Shown here in pieces: positions 10,743-21,732 of a DNA stretch of 64,000 nucleotides. Each line of letters begins with the position of its first letter. Position 1 is the stretch's first letter. Origin of the DNA: Cladosporium sp. IMV 00045 (Eukaryota; Ascomycota; Dothideomycetes; Cladosporiales; Cladosporiaceae); contig MSJI02000052.1 in assembly GCA_001931905.2 (NCBI GenBank), positions 1-64,000 of the forward strand. The letters run 5' to 3'. A model generated the notes under the pieces. That model saw only the letters and a list, made by a program, of their open reading frames with translations, searched no databases and had not been told where the DNA came from. The position numbers and the translations under genes were made by a program.

Positions 10743-11143
10743 GCTGGCGGATGATCTGCCCGAGTATGGGGAGGTTGTCGGGTTATTATATATGCAAGAT
10801 GACCGACTACCTATGCATGTCTTTAGGGTCTGAGATGTGACGATGCTATCCTTGGCAAGGCAATCGTCTCGATCAGCCACAGCTTTGGTCCCCCGCAAAA
10901 ACAGACAGGGCGCACGGCCCATCAACACTTGCCGCCTCGCAGCATAACACAAGCTGCGCAACACAGCAACGACTGCGACGTGACGGCGTCAGCATCTGCT
11001 ATACCCAAACATTGCGCTGTACGCCACATATCGACACAGAAAATTACACAGAATATACGACAATTCAGTCTGTCGAATCGCGACCGCTTACGAGATGAGA
11101 TGAGGACCTGCATCTGCGAATCCTCGACCAAAACAAAGCTTCA
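10743..11143. other. Intergenic between Snd2 and the Cdc27-like fragment
   Basis: About 400 bp that should hold the Snd2 promoter. It is too short to encode the missing N-terminal half of the Cdc27-like protein. In the Cdc27-like frame the nearest upstream stop is TGA at 11096-11098, and no in-frame ATG follows it. Confidence 0.55.
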
Positions 11144-12043
11144 TTGCAACACCTCGCTCTTGCCGCCTTGCTTGTGATACACCACCTTTCAGCAGCCAAT
11201 GTATTGTGGCATTTGAAGAAAGAAGCTCCTCTAGCATTCCTCTGCCACACACTCCGTGAGCAAGACTTCAACGCACCCGAGACTTGGTGCGCCATAGGCA
11301 ACTCATTCTCCCTGGCACGAGAACACGACCAAGCAATCGCCGCATTTAAACGCGCGACCCAACTCGACAACTCCTTCGCTTACGCCTGGACCCTGATGGG
11401 ACACGAGTACATCGCCAACGAGGAATTCGACGCCGCGCTCGCCTGCTTCCGCAAATCCGTCAGCGTCGACAGACGCAGCTACAACGGCTGGTACGGCCTC
11501 GGCCGCTCCCTTGAACGCATGGGCAAGCTCGAAGACGCCGAACGCCACTACCGCATCGCAGCGCAGATCAACCCGTCAAACGCAACTCTCATGGTCTGCA
11601 TCGGCGTCATATACGAGAAGTTACGCAAGAAACCAAACGCGCTCAACTGCTACACACGAGCGCTGCAGCTGGCGCCTCAGAGCGCTTTGGCGAGGTTCAA
11701 GAAGGCCCGCGTCCTCATGCACATGCGGGAGTTTGACACCGCCTTGCAGGAGCTGCTGGTATTGCGGGATCTCGCTCCCGACGAAGCGAATGTTTGGTTC
11801 CTTCTGGGCAAGTGTTGGAAAGGACTGGGTGAGAAGGGTGAGGCGCTTCGTGCATTTACCACCGCGCTCAATTTGGACGTCAAGGTATGTTCCTTTCTCT
11901 GCTGTTCACGTAGGCAGCTTTTTGTTTTCACCGCTGGAATTCGGGTTACTGACTTCGTTCTCTTCTCACAGGCCTCACCTTTCATCAAAGAAGCCATGGA
12001 GTCTCTGGACGACGAGGAAGACATGGACAGCGAAGACGATTGA
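11144..12043 (+). CDS. Cdc27/BimA (APC3)-like TPR protein, C-terminal half only
   Basis: Matches the C-terminal TPR superhelix of Cdc27/APC3 (A. nidulans BimA), the anaphase-promoting complex subunit that binds activators. Homology starts at LWHLKKEAPLAFL (near 11204) and runs through successive TPR units (APETWCAIGNSFSLAREHDQA, YNGWYGLG, ALARFKKARVLM, LAPDEANVWFLLGK) to an acidic tail ending DMDSEDD. An 87 bp intron (11885-11971, GTATGT..CACAG) joins LDVK to ASPFIKEAMES as in BimA; it has no in-frame stop, so retention would not truncate the protein. The family is normally about 700-800 residues. Here the N-terminal half is absent and no in-frame ATG precedes the homology, so the start given is not supported. 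It may be a partial gene copy or pseudogene, or use an unseen 5' exon. Confidence 0.6.
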   Translation: MQHLALAALLVIHHLSAANVLWHLKKEAPLAFLCHTLREQDFNAPETWCAIGNSFSLAREHDQAIAAFKRATQLDNSFAYAWTLMGHEYIANEEFDAALACFRKSVSVDRRSYNGWYGLGRSLERMGKLEDAERHYRIAAQINPSNATLMVCIGVIYEKLRKKPNALNCYTRALQLAPQSALARFKKARVLMHMREFDTALQELLVLRDLAPDEANVWFLLGKCWKGLGEKGEALRAFTTALNLDVKVCSFLCCSRRQLFVFTAGIRVTDFVLFSQASPFIKEAMESLDDEEDMDSEDD

Positions 12044-15000
12044 GTCCCGTGATCACAGAGCGAAGAAATAATGCGTTAATGTCAATCAAAATAAGCATAT
12101 TCGTAACGCGGTAAGCGTGCATTGTCAAGAAAGAAGTTGGCCCCCACCTTCATTCCCAGAACCCTGGTCCCAGAGGGGATCACACTGCTACGGTAGAACG
12201 ACTCGACTGCGACCAGCCACCCGCCTCCTTTATAGGCTCGTCATCAAGGCTGCGGGAATTACTCGCCCGCTCAGCGTCCACCCCAGGCACGGCTCGCAGG
12301 GTTTGTTCATCCCGTCTATTCTTTCCACCAGCCGGGCTTTACGAACACACACGGCTCCCCACGGCATGCATGTCTAGCTACATCACCTACATCTCATGAC
12401 GAGAAGGTTTCTGGATCGGCATGGCATGAAATTTTGGCATTTTGGAGTGCGTATGGAGGGGTTGGGAGGGATTGCATGCATTGTTTTTTTTTTCTTTGAG
12501 CTTGAGTGCTAGGTAGCGGGAGTTTCGGGGCATATTTGGTTTTGGGGATGAATTGTATTGTGCTTTTTGCTTTCTTCATCATCACGTGCTCGACCCTCTG
12601 TGTCCTGTGTGGTTTCGTCAGACTTGGTGCTGGGTTCGTTTTTGTGGTGTATGACGCTGGTGAAGATGGTGGTGACGGTGTTGGTGGCTTCAACCTCGTT
12701 CCTGGGCGTACTTGGCTGCTCTCTTGGCCTGCAGTGTGCCTTGCAGATGCTGCTTGATTATTGCTTAGTTATGAGGGCCAAGGTGATGATGGTGGTGGGT
12801 AGAGGATTATTTCGCGATGTATTGATACTTGGGTGTACTTGTTCGTACCTGCATCTTGGTGTCGGTGATGAGATATGTTGACTCGTGCTGTCGCGGCTTG
12901 TACGGTGAGGCGGTGCGATCGTGATGCACTGATGTAGAGGTCTACTTGATTGTGCTTACGTCTTAGTGTGGCCCTTGGGACTCGTTGACTCGTGTTGTTG
13001 CGGCGCGTAGGTTGAGGCGGTGCAGTTAGGGATTGATATGTTTGGCAAAGTCCTGTGCGTGGAATGCTTGGAATGCTTGTTTGCAATTAGAAGTTTCATT
13101 TTTATCTACCGTTCGTAACGTTCAACTAGCCATTCCGCCGACTGTGCCTGAGTTGCATTGAATTTAGCTTGCAAGCAAAAGCAAAGGGGACTATGAAACT
13201 GCCTCGCTGAGAACAGAATCGTGCAGCAGATTCCAATCTCCACATTCGAACAGATTGCTAGGTAAACCATCATGATATGGGAATGATAAAAAGGATACCT
13301 ACCATTTAATACTGGGCCATTGTCGGGAATCGAAGCAGTGCAAGACTTGGCGTCGCTCTGCAGAGGAAATCTAGCTGGAGTGACGGAGTCAAGCGTTCCT
13401 CCTCGACTCACCCACACCAGCGAAACCACCAAGCAAACGCTCTCGAGCGACCTTCATACGCTGCCTTTGCCACACACAGGCCCATGTAAATGCGTGCGAT
13501 ACCTCTGACTTTCGGTCAATGGATGAGGTCTTGCTTCCAGGCGTGTACCCGGCTGATCGCGGCAAGCAAATGCTGTGTATGCGGTGTGTAGAGTCGCTGG
13601 GAACAGGTCATGAGGCCGACTTGTATGTACCATGCAAGGATCATGCCGCCTGGGAAAAATCACTAAGACATGACGAGCTCGTACTTATCCCGACTATGGT
13701 GACCTTGTGGCGAGGTGTGTTGTTGATGGAGGTGAGCAGCTCGACGCCGCATCACGCCGTCGGCGTCGATAAACCGTGATTTCCACGTGAAAAACAGCCA
13801 GATGAAGGTGCTGGAGAATCCAGATGCGACTCAAAAGAGCCGTGGCTGCTTACGAGCAGATGTTGTCGTTAGTGCAAGAGACGTGGTGAAGTTATGCTTC
13901 CACATTAAGCTTTGGCGACCCAGCCGGCTGGGAGCCTAGGCGTGGGGAATTTGAGATTCGCGTGGATAAGCGCAGTCCATGCGTCGCTCCAGATCCCCGA
14001 GAGCATCCAATGCCCTAACCACTGCAGCCATTTTCAATGATCGACCCAGAGCCGCCATGCCTGAAAGGACTATTGCGCAACTGTTGCTAGCATCTGACTG
14101 CACCCACGGCACGATCTGATCTATGATTCACTGCTATATCGGGCAGCCCGTCGATCAAGCTTCTGCGAAGCGAATCCGACCCTAGCCCCAGGCTTGATTT
14201 GAACATATACCTCTCACGACTTCGAGGGACCTGCCGACTCATGTCTTGCTATGTATCTTCGTGGCTGCTTCTACACGACCTAGGCGCCTCGACCCCAGGC
14301 AGCCGACTCACTCGCCACCTATGCTGGATAGTAGTGGCTGGAGGACACCAGTTTTCGTCAGGACATGGCTTGAACTACTGTTCTGGTGGCACATCCGCTT
14401 CGCGAGGCACCCATACTGAATCTCGACCACGTGGTAGTCTTACTGCCCAGGATCTGTACCTTGGCGAGGTCCTCTTGTTCTTGGCATCACCTTGTTCTGG
14501 GACGACCAGACTTAGCAAGCAAGCCAAGCTTTACCAACAAGATTCCCAAGATATCACACGTTGGCAGACCGCATGCCATGCTTTGCAGCTTGTCCTGCCT
14601 CATGGGGAATTTTGGCGTCCTTACCACATGCATATCCCCGACCCAAGCGTCGAGACCTGATGCTTGACAGGTGGTCCCTCGTCGCCTGATTCGCTCTCGG
14701 CTATTCAATACTGTCCCTGAGCTCTCTAGAAGGCCATACAGTCAATGCAGCCAAGAAATCTTCAAGCCCAGAGCCGCACTTTTGACATGCTGCCATTCCA
14801 GGCGCCAAACTCTCTTCGTGGACTTGTGTTCTACTGCTATGATTGTTCGCCAACTGTACAGACAACAGTGGCTGGCCAAGTCGACATCAACATCCCACAA
14901 TATCTTGGCCTGGGCTGGTCTGGAAGAGCAGCCACATCGACGAAGCATGCCATGCAATGCTTGGATTGCTTGAGTCCAGCCAAGAGACCAGCATTATAAG

Positions 15001-15101
15001 TATACAGATGTTTCTTCTATCTGTCCAAACTCGCTCATTCCAACTCAACCATCAAAGTCACATTCGTTTCACAACACTCGCTTGAACACGCACGCATTAG
15101 C
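12044..15101. other. Gene-poor 3 kb region
   Basis: No supported gene. It has scattered short frames on both strands, a T-rich run near 12483-12495 and one diverged 45 bp direct repeat (listed separately). A stretch near 13990-14035 looks faintly tRNA-like on the minus strand but lacks a T-arm. The last few hundred bases should hold the multicopper oxidase promoter. Confidence 0.5.
12877..13028. repeat. Diverged direct repeat, 45 bp units 107 bp apart
   Basis: 12877-12921 and 12984-13028 share GTTGACTCGTG..GTxGCGGC..GTGAGGCGGTG-type sequence in the same orientation with several mismatches, mostly transitions. It may be a remnant of an old local duplication. Confidence 0.5.
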
Positions 15102-17155
15102 ATGCCTTCGATCACTTCAACACTTGGCGCGCTCGCCACGGTGGCGATCCAGCTCGCCGCCGCTAAGGACTGGGACAGCCCAGCCTACAACTATCTTTAC
15201 CAATTCCCTCTACCGATCCCTCCGGAGAAGAAGCCTCTCACGTGAGAAGATTCCAACAGTCATCGATGTCAATCATCTCTCACTAACACGCTTCAAGGAC
15301 GTTCACCTTTCCCAACGGTCCCCCAATCGATTACTATGAGATCGACATCAAGCCATTTGAGCAGCAGGTCTACCCTAATCTGGGCAAGACTAGGCTCGTT
15401 GGTTATGATGGAATTGCGCCAGGTCCTACGTTCAAGATGACGAAGGGCAGAGAGGCGGTAGTTCGGTTCATCAACCACGCAGATCGTGCCAACTCTGTCC
15501 ATCTTCACGGCTCTTATTGTAAGCAATGCCCTCATTCCCTTCAGTTTACTCGAGTAACTAACATGTTTCGACAGCGAGGGCACCCTTCGACGGATGGGCC
15601 GAGGACACCACCGAGCCCAACTCCTACAAGGACTACTATTATCCCAATGGACAGAACGCCCGTACGCTCTGGTACCACGACCATGCCATCGATCACACCG
15701 CCGAAAACGCATATATGGGCCAAGCTGGCTTCTATATCTTGCACGATGACGATGAGCTTAAGACTCCAGGTCTGCCCCAGGGAGACTACGATATCCCACT
15801 CGGTCTTACATCGAAGAGGTATAACCCGGATGGTTCTCTGTGGAGTCCCGAGGCAAACCACGAGACCACCAACCTCTTCGGCGACGTTATCCACGTCAAC
15901 GGTCAACCTTGGCCATATTTAAAGGTGGAACCCCGCAAATATAGATTCCGCTTCCTGGACGCCTCTATCAGCAGGTCTTTCCAACTCTACTTTGAGCAGC
16001 AGTCTAAAGAGGGTACGCGCATTAACTTCAAGGTCGTTGGATCCGATGCTGGTCTTCTCTTGAACCCGGTTGATACCACTCAACTTGACATCTCCATGGC
16101 CGAACGCTGGGAGGTGGTTGTTGACTTCTCCCCGTACAAGAACAGCAACGTCACCCTCCGCAGCAACAAGAACGTGGCAGACAATACTCCCTACCTGAAC
16201 ACCGACAAAGTTATGCGCTTCGTCGTCGGAGATTCTGCGCCCAACCAGGACAACAACGGCGATCTTCCCGCCAAGCTCCGCGATGTCCCATTCCCGCCTG
16301 CCCACGCTACAGTCGAGCACCAGTTTGAGTTCCAGCGCACCGGAGGTGAATGGAAGGTCAACGGCGTCTCCTGGGCCGATGGTCCCGAAAAGCGCATTCT
16401 GGCCAAGCCCCAACGCGGTGCTGTCGAGAACTGGTCTCTGAAGAACGGCGCAGGAGGCTGGACACACCCGGTCCACATTCATTTGATCGACTTCCAAATC
16501 GTCTCTCGCACTGGCGGCAGCCGTGGGGGTGTCCAGCCTTACGAGAAGGTCGCTTTGAAGGACGTTGTGTGGCTCAACACCAACGAGCAGGTCATTGTGA
16601 TTGCCCGCTATGCTCCGTGGGATGGTTTTTACATGGTAAGTCTGCTCCTGGCCCTCATGAGATCCTATAGTCAAAGCTAACAATATCTAGTTCCACTGCC
16701 ACAATCTCATCCACGAAGACCACGAAATGATGGCCGCCTTCAACGTCACAGCCCTCACCGACCTCGGATACGACGAGAAGACCAGCTTCATCGACCCCAT
16801 GGAGTCGCGCTACCGCTCCAAGGCCTTCGCCCAGTCCGACCTCGATAACCGCACCGGCGACTTCTCGAACGCCGAAATTCAGAAGAAGATGGCCTTCTTC
16901 AACGGCCTCGACGCCTACCGCAATGTTAAGCAGGTTGAGGACAATCTCGTCCAGTATTGGTCCACGCACTCGAGCGGCGCCGCTCCCGCCGCGGCCACTG
17001 GTAATGGCGGCAAGGCTAGCTCTAGCACTCTTGCCACTAAGGCTTCCACCACTGCTGCTGCTGCCGCGGGCGCCAGCACCTCGTCCATCGAGGACAACAA
17101 GTCTAAGGCTGCTTCTACCTCTGCTGCCGCTGCTACGGTTACCACCACTGCTTAA
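15102..17155 (+). CDS. Secreted multicopper oxidase, bilirubin oxidase-like
   Basis: Predicted extracellular multicopper oxidase that oxidises phenolic or tetrapyrrole-like substrates and reduces oxygen to water. Coding is join(15102..15241, 15298..15518, 15575..16635, 16691..17155), 628 aa; the three introns are 55-56 bp with good GTGAGA/GTAAGC/GTAAGT donors and CTAAC-type branch points. All copper ligands are present: H115-L-H117, H155-D-H157, H418-P-V-H421-I-H423, and HCHNLIHEDHEMM with C477, H482 and axial M487. The Cys-His-Met spacing matches Myrothecium bilirubin oxidase (C457, H462, M467). A signal peptide covers about residues 1-21. The last 65 residues are a low-complexity Ala/Ser/Thr tail that may be O-glycosylated or wall-attached. 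A CotA-like or asco-laccase role is the main alternative. Confidence 0.88.
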
Positions 17156-17673
17156 GTGGTCGGCTTTCTATCATTTATTGAATGATTCCTATTGGCGGAG
17201 TTTCGGAATATGGATGGGGGTTTCTCTACTAAGCAGGGCGTCTGGGGCAAACAAGGAGTGAATGGGTTCAAGAATGGTAAATTCTAGGTTGCATGGTTGG
17301 TGTTTTGGTTATTTGTTTCTTGTTCGATCAGCTTTTCTTGTTAGAATGATTTCATGAAATTACGATTTGATGCTCAGTATCGACTGCACATTTCACATAT
17401 TCACTTACCAGTGACTTGATCTCCCGATGGCTGTCCTGCTTTGGAGGGTCTCAACTGAGCATATCGCGCACCGGCATTTTCTCGTTGCTTAGGCATTTTG
17501 GTGAGCTAGCTGTACACTTGAAATGGGCTGCGATCTGTCTGCAGAGATATTGAAAAACAAGTGCAGCGAAGTTCTCATATAAGAAAACGTAGGGTATCTA
17601 TCAAAACATCCTTGAACCGCCTCCCAAACCACAGTACCTCAAAACAACAGTAAGCTCATCTCTCCAAATACTT
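17156..17673. other. Intergenic, convergent 3' regions
   Basis: Lies between the ends of two convergent genes and should hold both terminators. No other feature seen. Confidence 0.55.
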
Positions 17674-18984
17674 TCAAATCCCCAGCATAGCCCGCAAAAC
17701 CACATATCCACCCAAAACGCCAAAGATCGTGCCCGCAAGAATCGCCTCGCCCTCCCAAGTCAGCGCGAGATACGATGCGATTCCGACCAGAACCTCGTAC
17801 CGTCTCGCAGCGTCTCTTCTCTCCCTCCAGTCCTTTCGCACCCTGAAAGGCGCTTTCGCTTCATCTGCGCCTGTATCTTTTCGCAATGTGATCCTCACTG
17901 ATAACGTGACCGGTCTGTGATCGCTGGTCGGCTGCACGGGCAACGCGTCATAGCTCTCTACTTCCGGCTTCGAAGATGAGAGGAACAACACCCGATCGCA
18001 CCAAGACGGCACTCTATGCTTAGCCCAGGGCCAGGTGTCCTTGCCCTCATCGCTGCCGGTTGCTGTCGAGGGAAGTGGTTTGTTGTGCTTCGCGGCGCGA
18101 CGGGCTGCGGAGGAGTATTTGTAGGTTGGCGGGAAGTTTATGGGCGCTTCGCCCAGGTGGTGGAGGGTCTTGCCGTTGCGCTGTTCGCGGCTGAGTTGGT
18201 CGTTGGACCAGAGGTCGCGCCAGGAGGGATGGTCTGGTGAGCTGGTTGGGTGGGGCCAGAGGGTGTGGTCGTTGGGGTGGGGGGAAATGTCTGAGGTGCG
18301 GTAGTTGAGGTCGCCGGCGAAGAAGATGTGGGAGGGTGGGGAGAAGAGCGTGCTTTCTCTTGGGTTGGTGTCGTTGGCGCCGTCCGTTTCTGAGCCCAGG
18401 AGGGGTTGGGAGGCTTCGCTGGTTTGCGGTGAGGTTGCGTCGTCTCGTGTGAAAATCAGGCTTTGGCAGATATCTTTCCAGTCTGCGTTGCGTCTTTCCC
18501 ATTCTTCTTCCATAGGAGCCAAATGTGCGGATACGAATGTGACTGGCACGGCGTCGTTCTCATCGTCTCCCTCAAAGCCTATTCTTGCGCCAACAGCGCC
18601 CTTGTTCCCCATTTCGAAGACGCCCACTCCGACTCCAGCCGTCTCAATCCATCGTATCCTTTCTCTCACGTCCGAGCGAGCAAAGATCATCAATCCGGTC
18701 AAACCGGCATGTCGCGTGAGTAGAGGAGTATAGTCGGCGTTTGACTCGAAGTGCTGTGCGACGGCATTGTGGACTATGGTTTTGAAGCTGGCGAAGTACG
18801 GCGCCAGGAATGATCCCCCCAGAAACGCGTAGCTTATGGGTGCTATCTCTTGCAAGCAGAGAACGATAAGGTCTGGAGGGATGCTTGAAGTTGTTGTTGA
18901 GAAGAGGTCGGCGGCTAGATGCGTGCTAGGGAACGTCCGCGCGCAATTGAACGTCGTGATGTGGGCTGTGAGGCTGTTCGACAT
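17674..18984 (-). CDS. Inositol polyphosphate 5-phosphatase with C-terminal membrane segment
   Basis: Predicted Mg-dependent inositol polyphosphate or phosphoinositide 5-phosphatase of the endonuclease/exonuclease/phosphatase fold. Seen in order in a single uninterrupted 436-residue frame: TFNC (11-14), LQEI (44-47), GNKGAVG (126-132), SAHLAP (152-157), AGDLNYR (223-229), PTYKY (286-290), RVPSWCDR (324-331) and SDHRPV (354-359). These are the signature 5-phosphatase blocks, all intact. Residues 180-215 form a Ser/Thr/Asp-rich insertion. A hydrophobic segment at about 412-433 suggests tail anchoring to an internal membrane. It lacks the Sac1 domain of synaptojanin-type enzymes, so it fits the short stand-alone class. 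The first ATG of the frame is used as start. Confidence 0.88.
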   Translation of the reverse strand: MSNSLTAHITTFNCARTFPSTHLAADLFSTTTSSIPPDLIVLCLQEIAPISYAFLGGSFLAPYFASFKTIVHNAVAQHFESNADYTPLLTRHAGLTGLMIFARSDVRERIRWIETAGVGVGVFEMGNKGAVGARIGFEGDDENDAVPVTFVSAHLAPMEEEWERRNADWKDICQSLIFTRDDATSPQTSEASQPLLGSETDGANDTNPRESTLFSPPSHIFFAGDLNYRTSDISPHPNDHTLWPHPTSSPDHPSWRDLWSNDQLSREQRNGKTLHHLGEAPINFPPTYKYSSAARRAAKHNKPLPSTATGSDEGKDTWPWAKHRVPSWCDRVLFLSSSKPEVESYDALPVQPTSDHRPVTLSVRITLRKDTGADEAKAPFRVRKDWRERRDAARRYEVLVGIASYLALTWEGEAILAGTIFGVLGGYVVLRAMLGI

Positions 18985-19724
18985 TGCTGAGGTTTAGTGA
19001 ATGTACATGTATTGAAACAGAATGATATGAGGGATGTTGGAGGAAATGATCAATCGAACATGCGGTTTTGGAGACGAATTTGGCGACGTCATTGCACGTT
19101 TGCACAGCCACAACAGTGTCTCGCCTTTATCCATGTACATCTTCTCAATGCGAACGTGAAGACGTGCACATGGGATCTGCAGGTACGACGACGGATACCA
19201 TGCTTGTTAGACATTGATCACGTCAGTTGAACAAGCTAGGGATTTCGATGACAGGTCTTGGTCAGAGGCGGTTGGATGCATGTCATCGAATCTTTCCCTG
19301 CCTAGGACGCCTCTATGCTGACGACCCGAGGCCAGCAGACATCAAGTAATCATTCGATTCAGATCGTTTGCAAAGTATACTTGCTGCATAAGGTAGGGCA
19401 GTGTGAGATGAAGAGTTCAAAGTGACTGACGACCCACTCGATTGATCGTTGTCGAAAAGACGTGATAAGTCTCCATAATGGCGCTTCATGGGCCTCGGAA
19501 CATCGTGCAGATGAGGGGTGAAGCTTGGGTGAGCTATGTTCAATGTTTCCTACAATAACTATTTTCACGGGCAGCAGTTCTTTGTTCTTCGTATACACGG
19601 AAATACATACGCACCTATCGCCTATCTACTGGATCGAATAGTAGTCGGACTACTTTTGTCTAGGAAGCTGCTCAAACCAATCGATAACATCAAGCAACCC
19701 AAGACAATTAAACACTGCTCAACC
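18985..19724. other. Intergenic, divergent promoters
   Basis: About 740 bp between the minus-strand phosphatase and the plus-strand cupin gene. It should hold both promoters. No supported gene, repeat or RNA. Confidence 0.55.
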
Positions 19725-20216
19725 ATGGCATCCAACACAGAAGAAATCCCATCACCGCCCCAAGACGGCTGGAAACACGAAGGCGTACGAGTAATCCCCG
19801 CCGACTCGCTCGACTCCAACACCGCACAAACACCCGGCATGAACCGCGCAGCAGCCATCAACCTGGCACGCACTGGAGCGCAGAAACTCTGGGCCGGCAC
19901 TGTGCACATCCACCCAAACGCGAAAACCGGCGCCCACCATCACGGCCACCTGGAATCCGTCATCTACGTCGTCAAAGGCAAGGCGCGAATGCGCTGGGGC
20001 GAGAAGTTGGAGTTCACCGCTGAAGCTGGTCCGGGAGATTTTATCTTTGTGCCGCCTTACGTGCCGCATCAGGAGATTAATGCGAACGAGGATGAGACGT
20101 TGGAGTGTGTGCTGGTCAGGAGTGATAATGAGGCTATTGCGATTAATTTGCCGGATGTTGATCCTGTTGAGAAGCCGGAGGGGGTTAAGTGGATTGATCC
20201 GACGCATACTCATTGA
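19725..20216 (+). CDS. Small single-domain cupin protein
   Basis: A 163-residue cupin_2 protein. The fold's first motif is HIHPNAKTGAHHHGHLESVIYV, with the metal-binding histidine cluster and Glu near residues 64-76, and the second is PGDFIFVPPYVPHQEIN near 104-122, with the last His ligand. The ends are short and polar (DPTHTH at the C-terminus) and no signal peptide is seen, so it is probably cytosolic. Such proteins may be dioxygenases, isomerases or metal-binding proteins; the substrate cannot be read from the sequence. The ATG at 19725 (context AACCATGGC) was chosen because the frame upstream of it is 5' leader sequence without protein character. No intron. Confidence 0.8.
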   Translation: MASNTEEIPSPPQDGWKHEGVRVIPADSLDSNTAQTPGMNRAAAINLARTGAQKLWAGTVHIHPNAKTGAHHHGHLESVIYVVKGKARMRWGEKLEFTAEAGPGDFIFVPPYVPHQEINANEDETLECVLVRSDNEAIAINLPDVDPVEKPEGVKWIDPTHTH

Positions 20217-20702
20217 TCGGTGTCTTGTAGATATTTCGAAGTAATGGAGAATGCGGATAGCAAAGTTTCTCGATCTCATGGCTCTCTATAATTTACGATC
20301 GGTGCATCCCGCCCTATCAATATCGTCGACCTTTCTGGTCTGCGTGCTGTTCCCACTGTCACAGGTCAAGACCGAATGTAGGAATGTTCGCCCAAGACAG
20401 CGCAGCAATACTGTCTTGTCGCGGAAAGCGGCAGAAGACTCCGTCCACGTAACACGTCACAGTGGCACATGTGCCATGCCACAGAGCGATGAGTTTGCCT
20501 AGGCATAGGCTGGATCGAAAAAGTCGAACGAAGCATGTGAGGGGCCAGAGCATGCGTGGTAATTTTCTAGAAGACTCTGATTTGCGTAGTCGTCTGATAT
20601 CAAACCCTCGTCGATTCGCCGTCGTTTTGACCAACAATTTTGATCGCATTGATCTTGAGAGAAATCCATCAACCATACTTCCCAGACGCATACAACCCAA
20701 CG
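20217..20702. other. Intergenic, no gene recognised
   Basis: 486 bp between two plus-strand genes, with no supported frame. It should contain the cupin terminator and the promoter of the small secreted protein. Confidence 0.5.
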
Positions 20703-21449
20703 ATGCGCCCCTACCCTCTCCTCCTCGCACTTCTCTCCCACCTCATCCCACCAACACCCGCCTTCCCGATCCACTTCCCCCCCTCCTCTTTCACAAACTC
20801 CACACCCATAACCCCAGCCGAAATCGCACTCCTCCGCCTCGCCGACCCTGGCAACGCAATCGCCTGGCCCGAAACCAACGCGCCCTCGATTCTGCTTTGC
20901 AGTGGGGCGGGATTCCGCGGAGATTGTCAACTGCTGGAACACAACGAGCCGCAGACGTGCTTGAATCTCAGGGAAGTGAGAGAGAAATGGTCGGGGTGGG
21001 AGGTGGGGAGTGTGAAGATTGGTGGGAGCGCGGGGTGTGTGTTGTATGTGTAAGTCGAAAAATCCGTCCGATGCTGCGTCTTCCGATTTTTTTGGAGGGT
21101 TCGATCGATGGGAAGTGCTGATTGTTTGTCACTCAACAGTGAACCGGCTTGCACAGGCGCCACGGTTGCTGTTTTGGCGAAAGATACAGTGCCCGATCTT
21201 GCGATTTTGTCGCAATTCGATCATGGCAGTGTCATGAGTCTCTTTTGCGAGCCGTTGCGAGACTTTACGCCGTGGGATGCGGGTGCGAGCGTGCAGAAGC
21301 CTTCGTTGTTGGCTGCATCGCGTGGTCGAAGGAGGCGTTGGATGAGAACAGTGAGGAAGGATGCAAAACCGTCGGTTAATAATGGTGAGAAACATCAAAG
21401 TGGTGTGAAAATGCTTGCAAGTCCCCGGAGTCAAGAGCGGTGGCCGTGA
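20703..21449 (+). CDS. Small secreted cysteine-containing protein, possibly beta/gamma-crystallin-like
   Basis: Predicted secreted protein of 218 aa; function unknown. Coding is join(20703..21049, 21140..21449); the 90 bp intron has a GTAAGT donor and CAACAG acceptor and restores the frame as GCVLYV-EPACTG. A signal peptide covers about residues 1-20 (MRPYPLLLALLSHLIPPTPA). Six or so cysteines alternate with aromatic and glycine residues (LLCSGAGFRGDCQLLE, QTCLNLRE, SVKIGGSAGCVLYV, ACTG, LFCEP), a spacing that recalls beta/gamma-crystallin-like secreted fungal proteins. The C-terminal 60 residues are strongly basic and lack cysteines. The secretion call is firm; the fold is an inference. It could be an effector-type protein. 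Confidence 0.65.
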
Positions 21450-21732
21450 CGAATGGAAGGTCTCCAGCAACGTGAGGTTCGAGGATAGCGGTGATCAGAA
21501 GCTGTTAATTTGATATAATAATACATACACAATCCACAGCACCATCGAAACATATCGGTACTGCCGTCGTTGATTCAGTCTACAGTTCCATCTTGGCGAA
21601 CTCTTACAACGCGCGTCACATGGCCGCCCTGGAAACTCTCCGTAGGCGGTGCTTGACCTGCCGTCCATGGAAAAAAGGCATACCCCGCGGCCTGCGTGTT
21701 GCGTGGTAAGACATGAAAATTGTTCGGTGCAA

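Noticed and set aside
13985..14035. A minus-strand stretch resembling a tRNA D-arm (GTGGTTAGGGCATTGG).
   Set aside because: No anticodon stem, T-arm or GGTTCGAAT-type box B follows, and no acceptor stem pairs.
15919..16683. A 254-codon minus-strand frame inside the multicopper oxidase.
   Set aside because: It lies entirely over an exon with all copper-site motifs on the plus strand; it is a mirror of a codon-biased gene.
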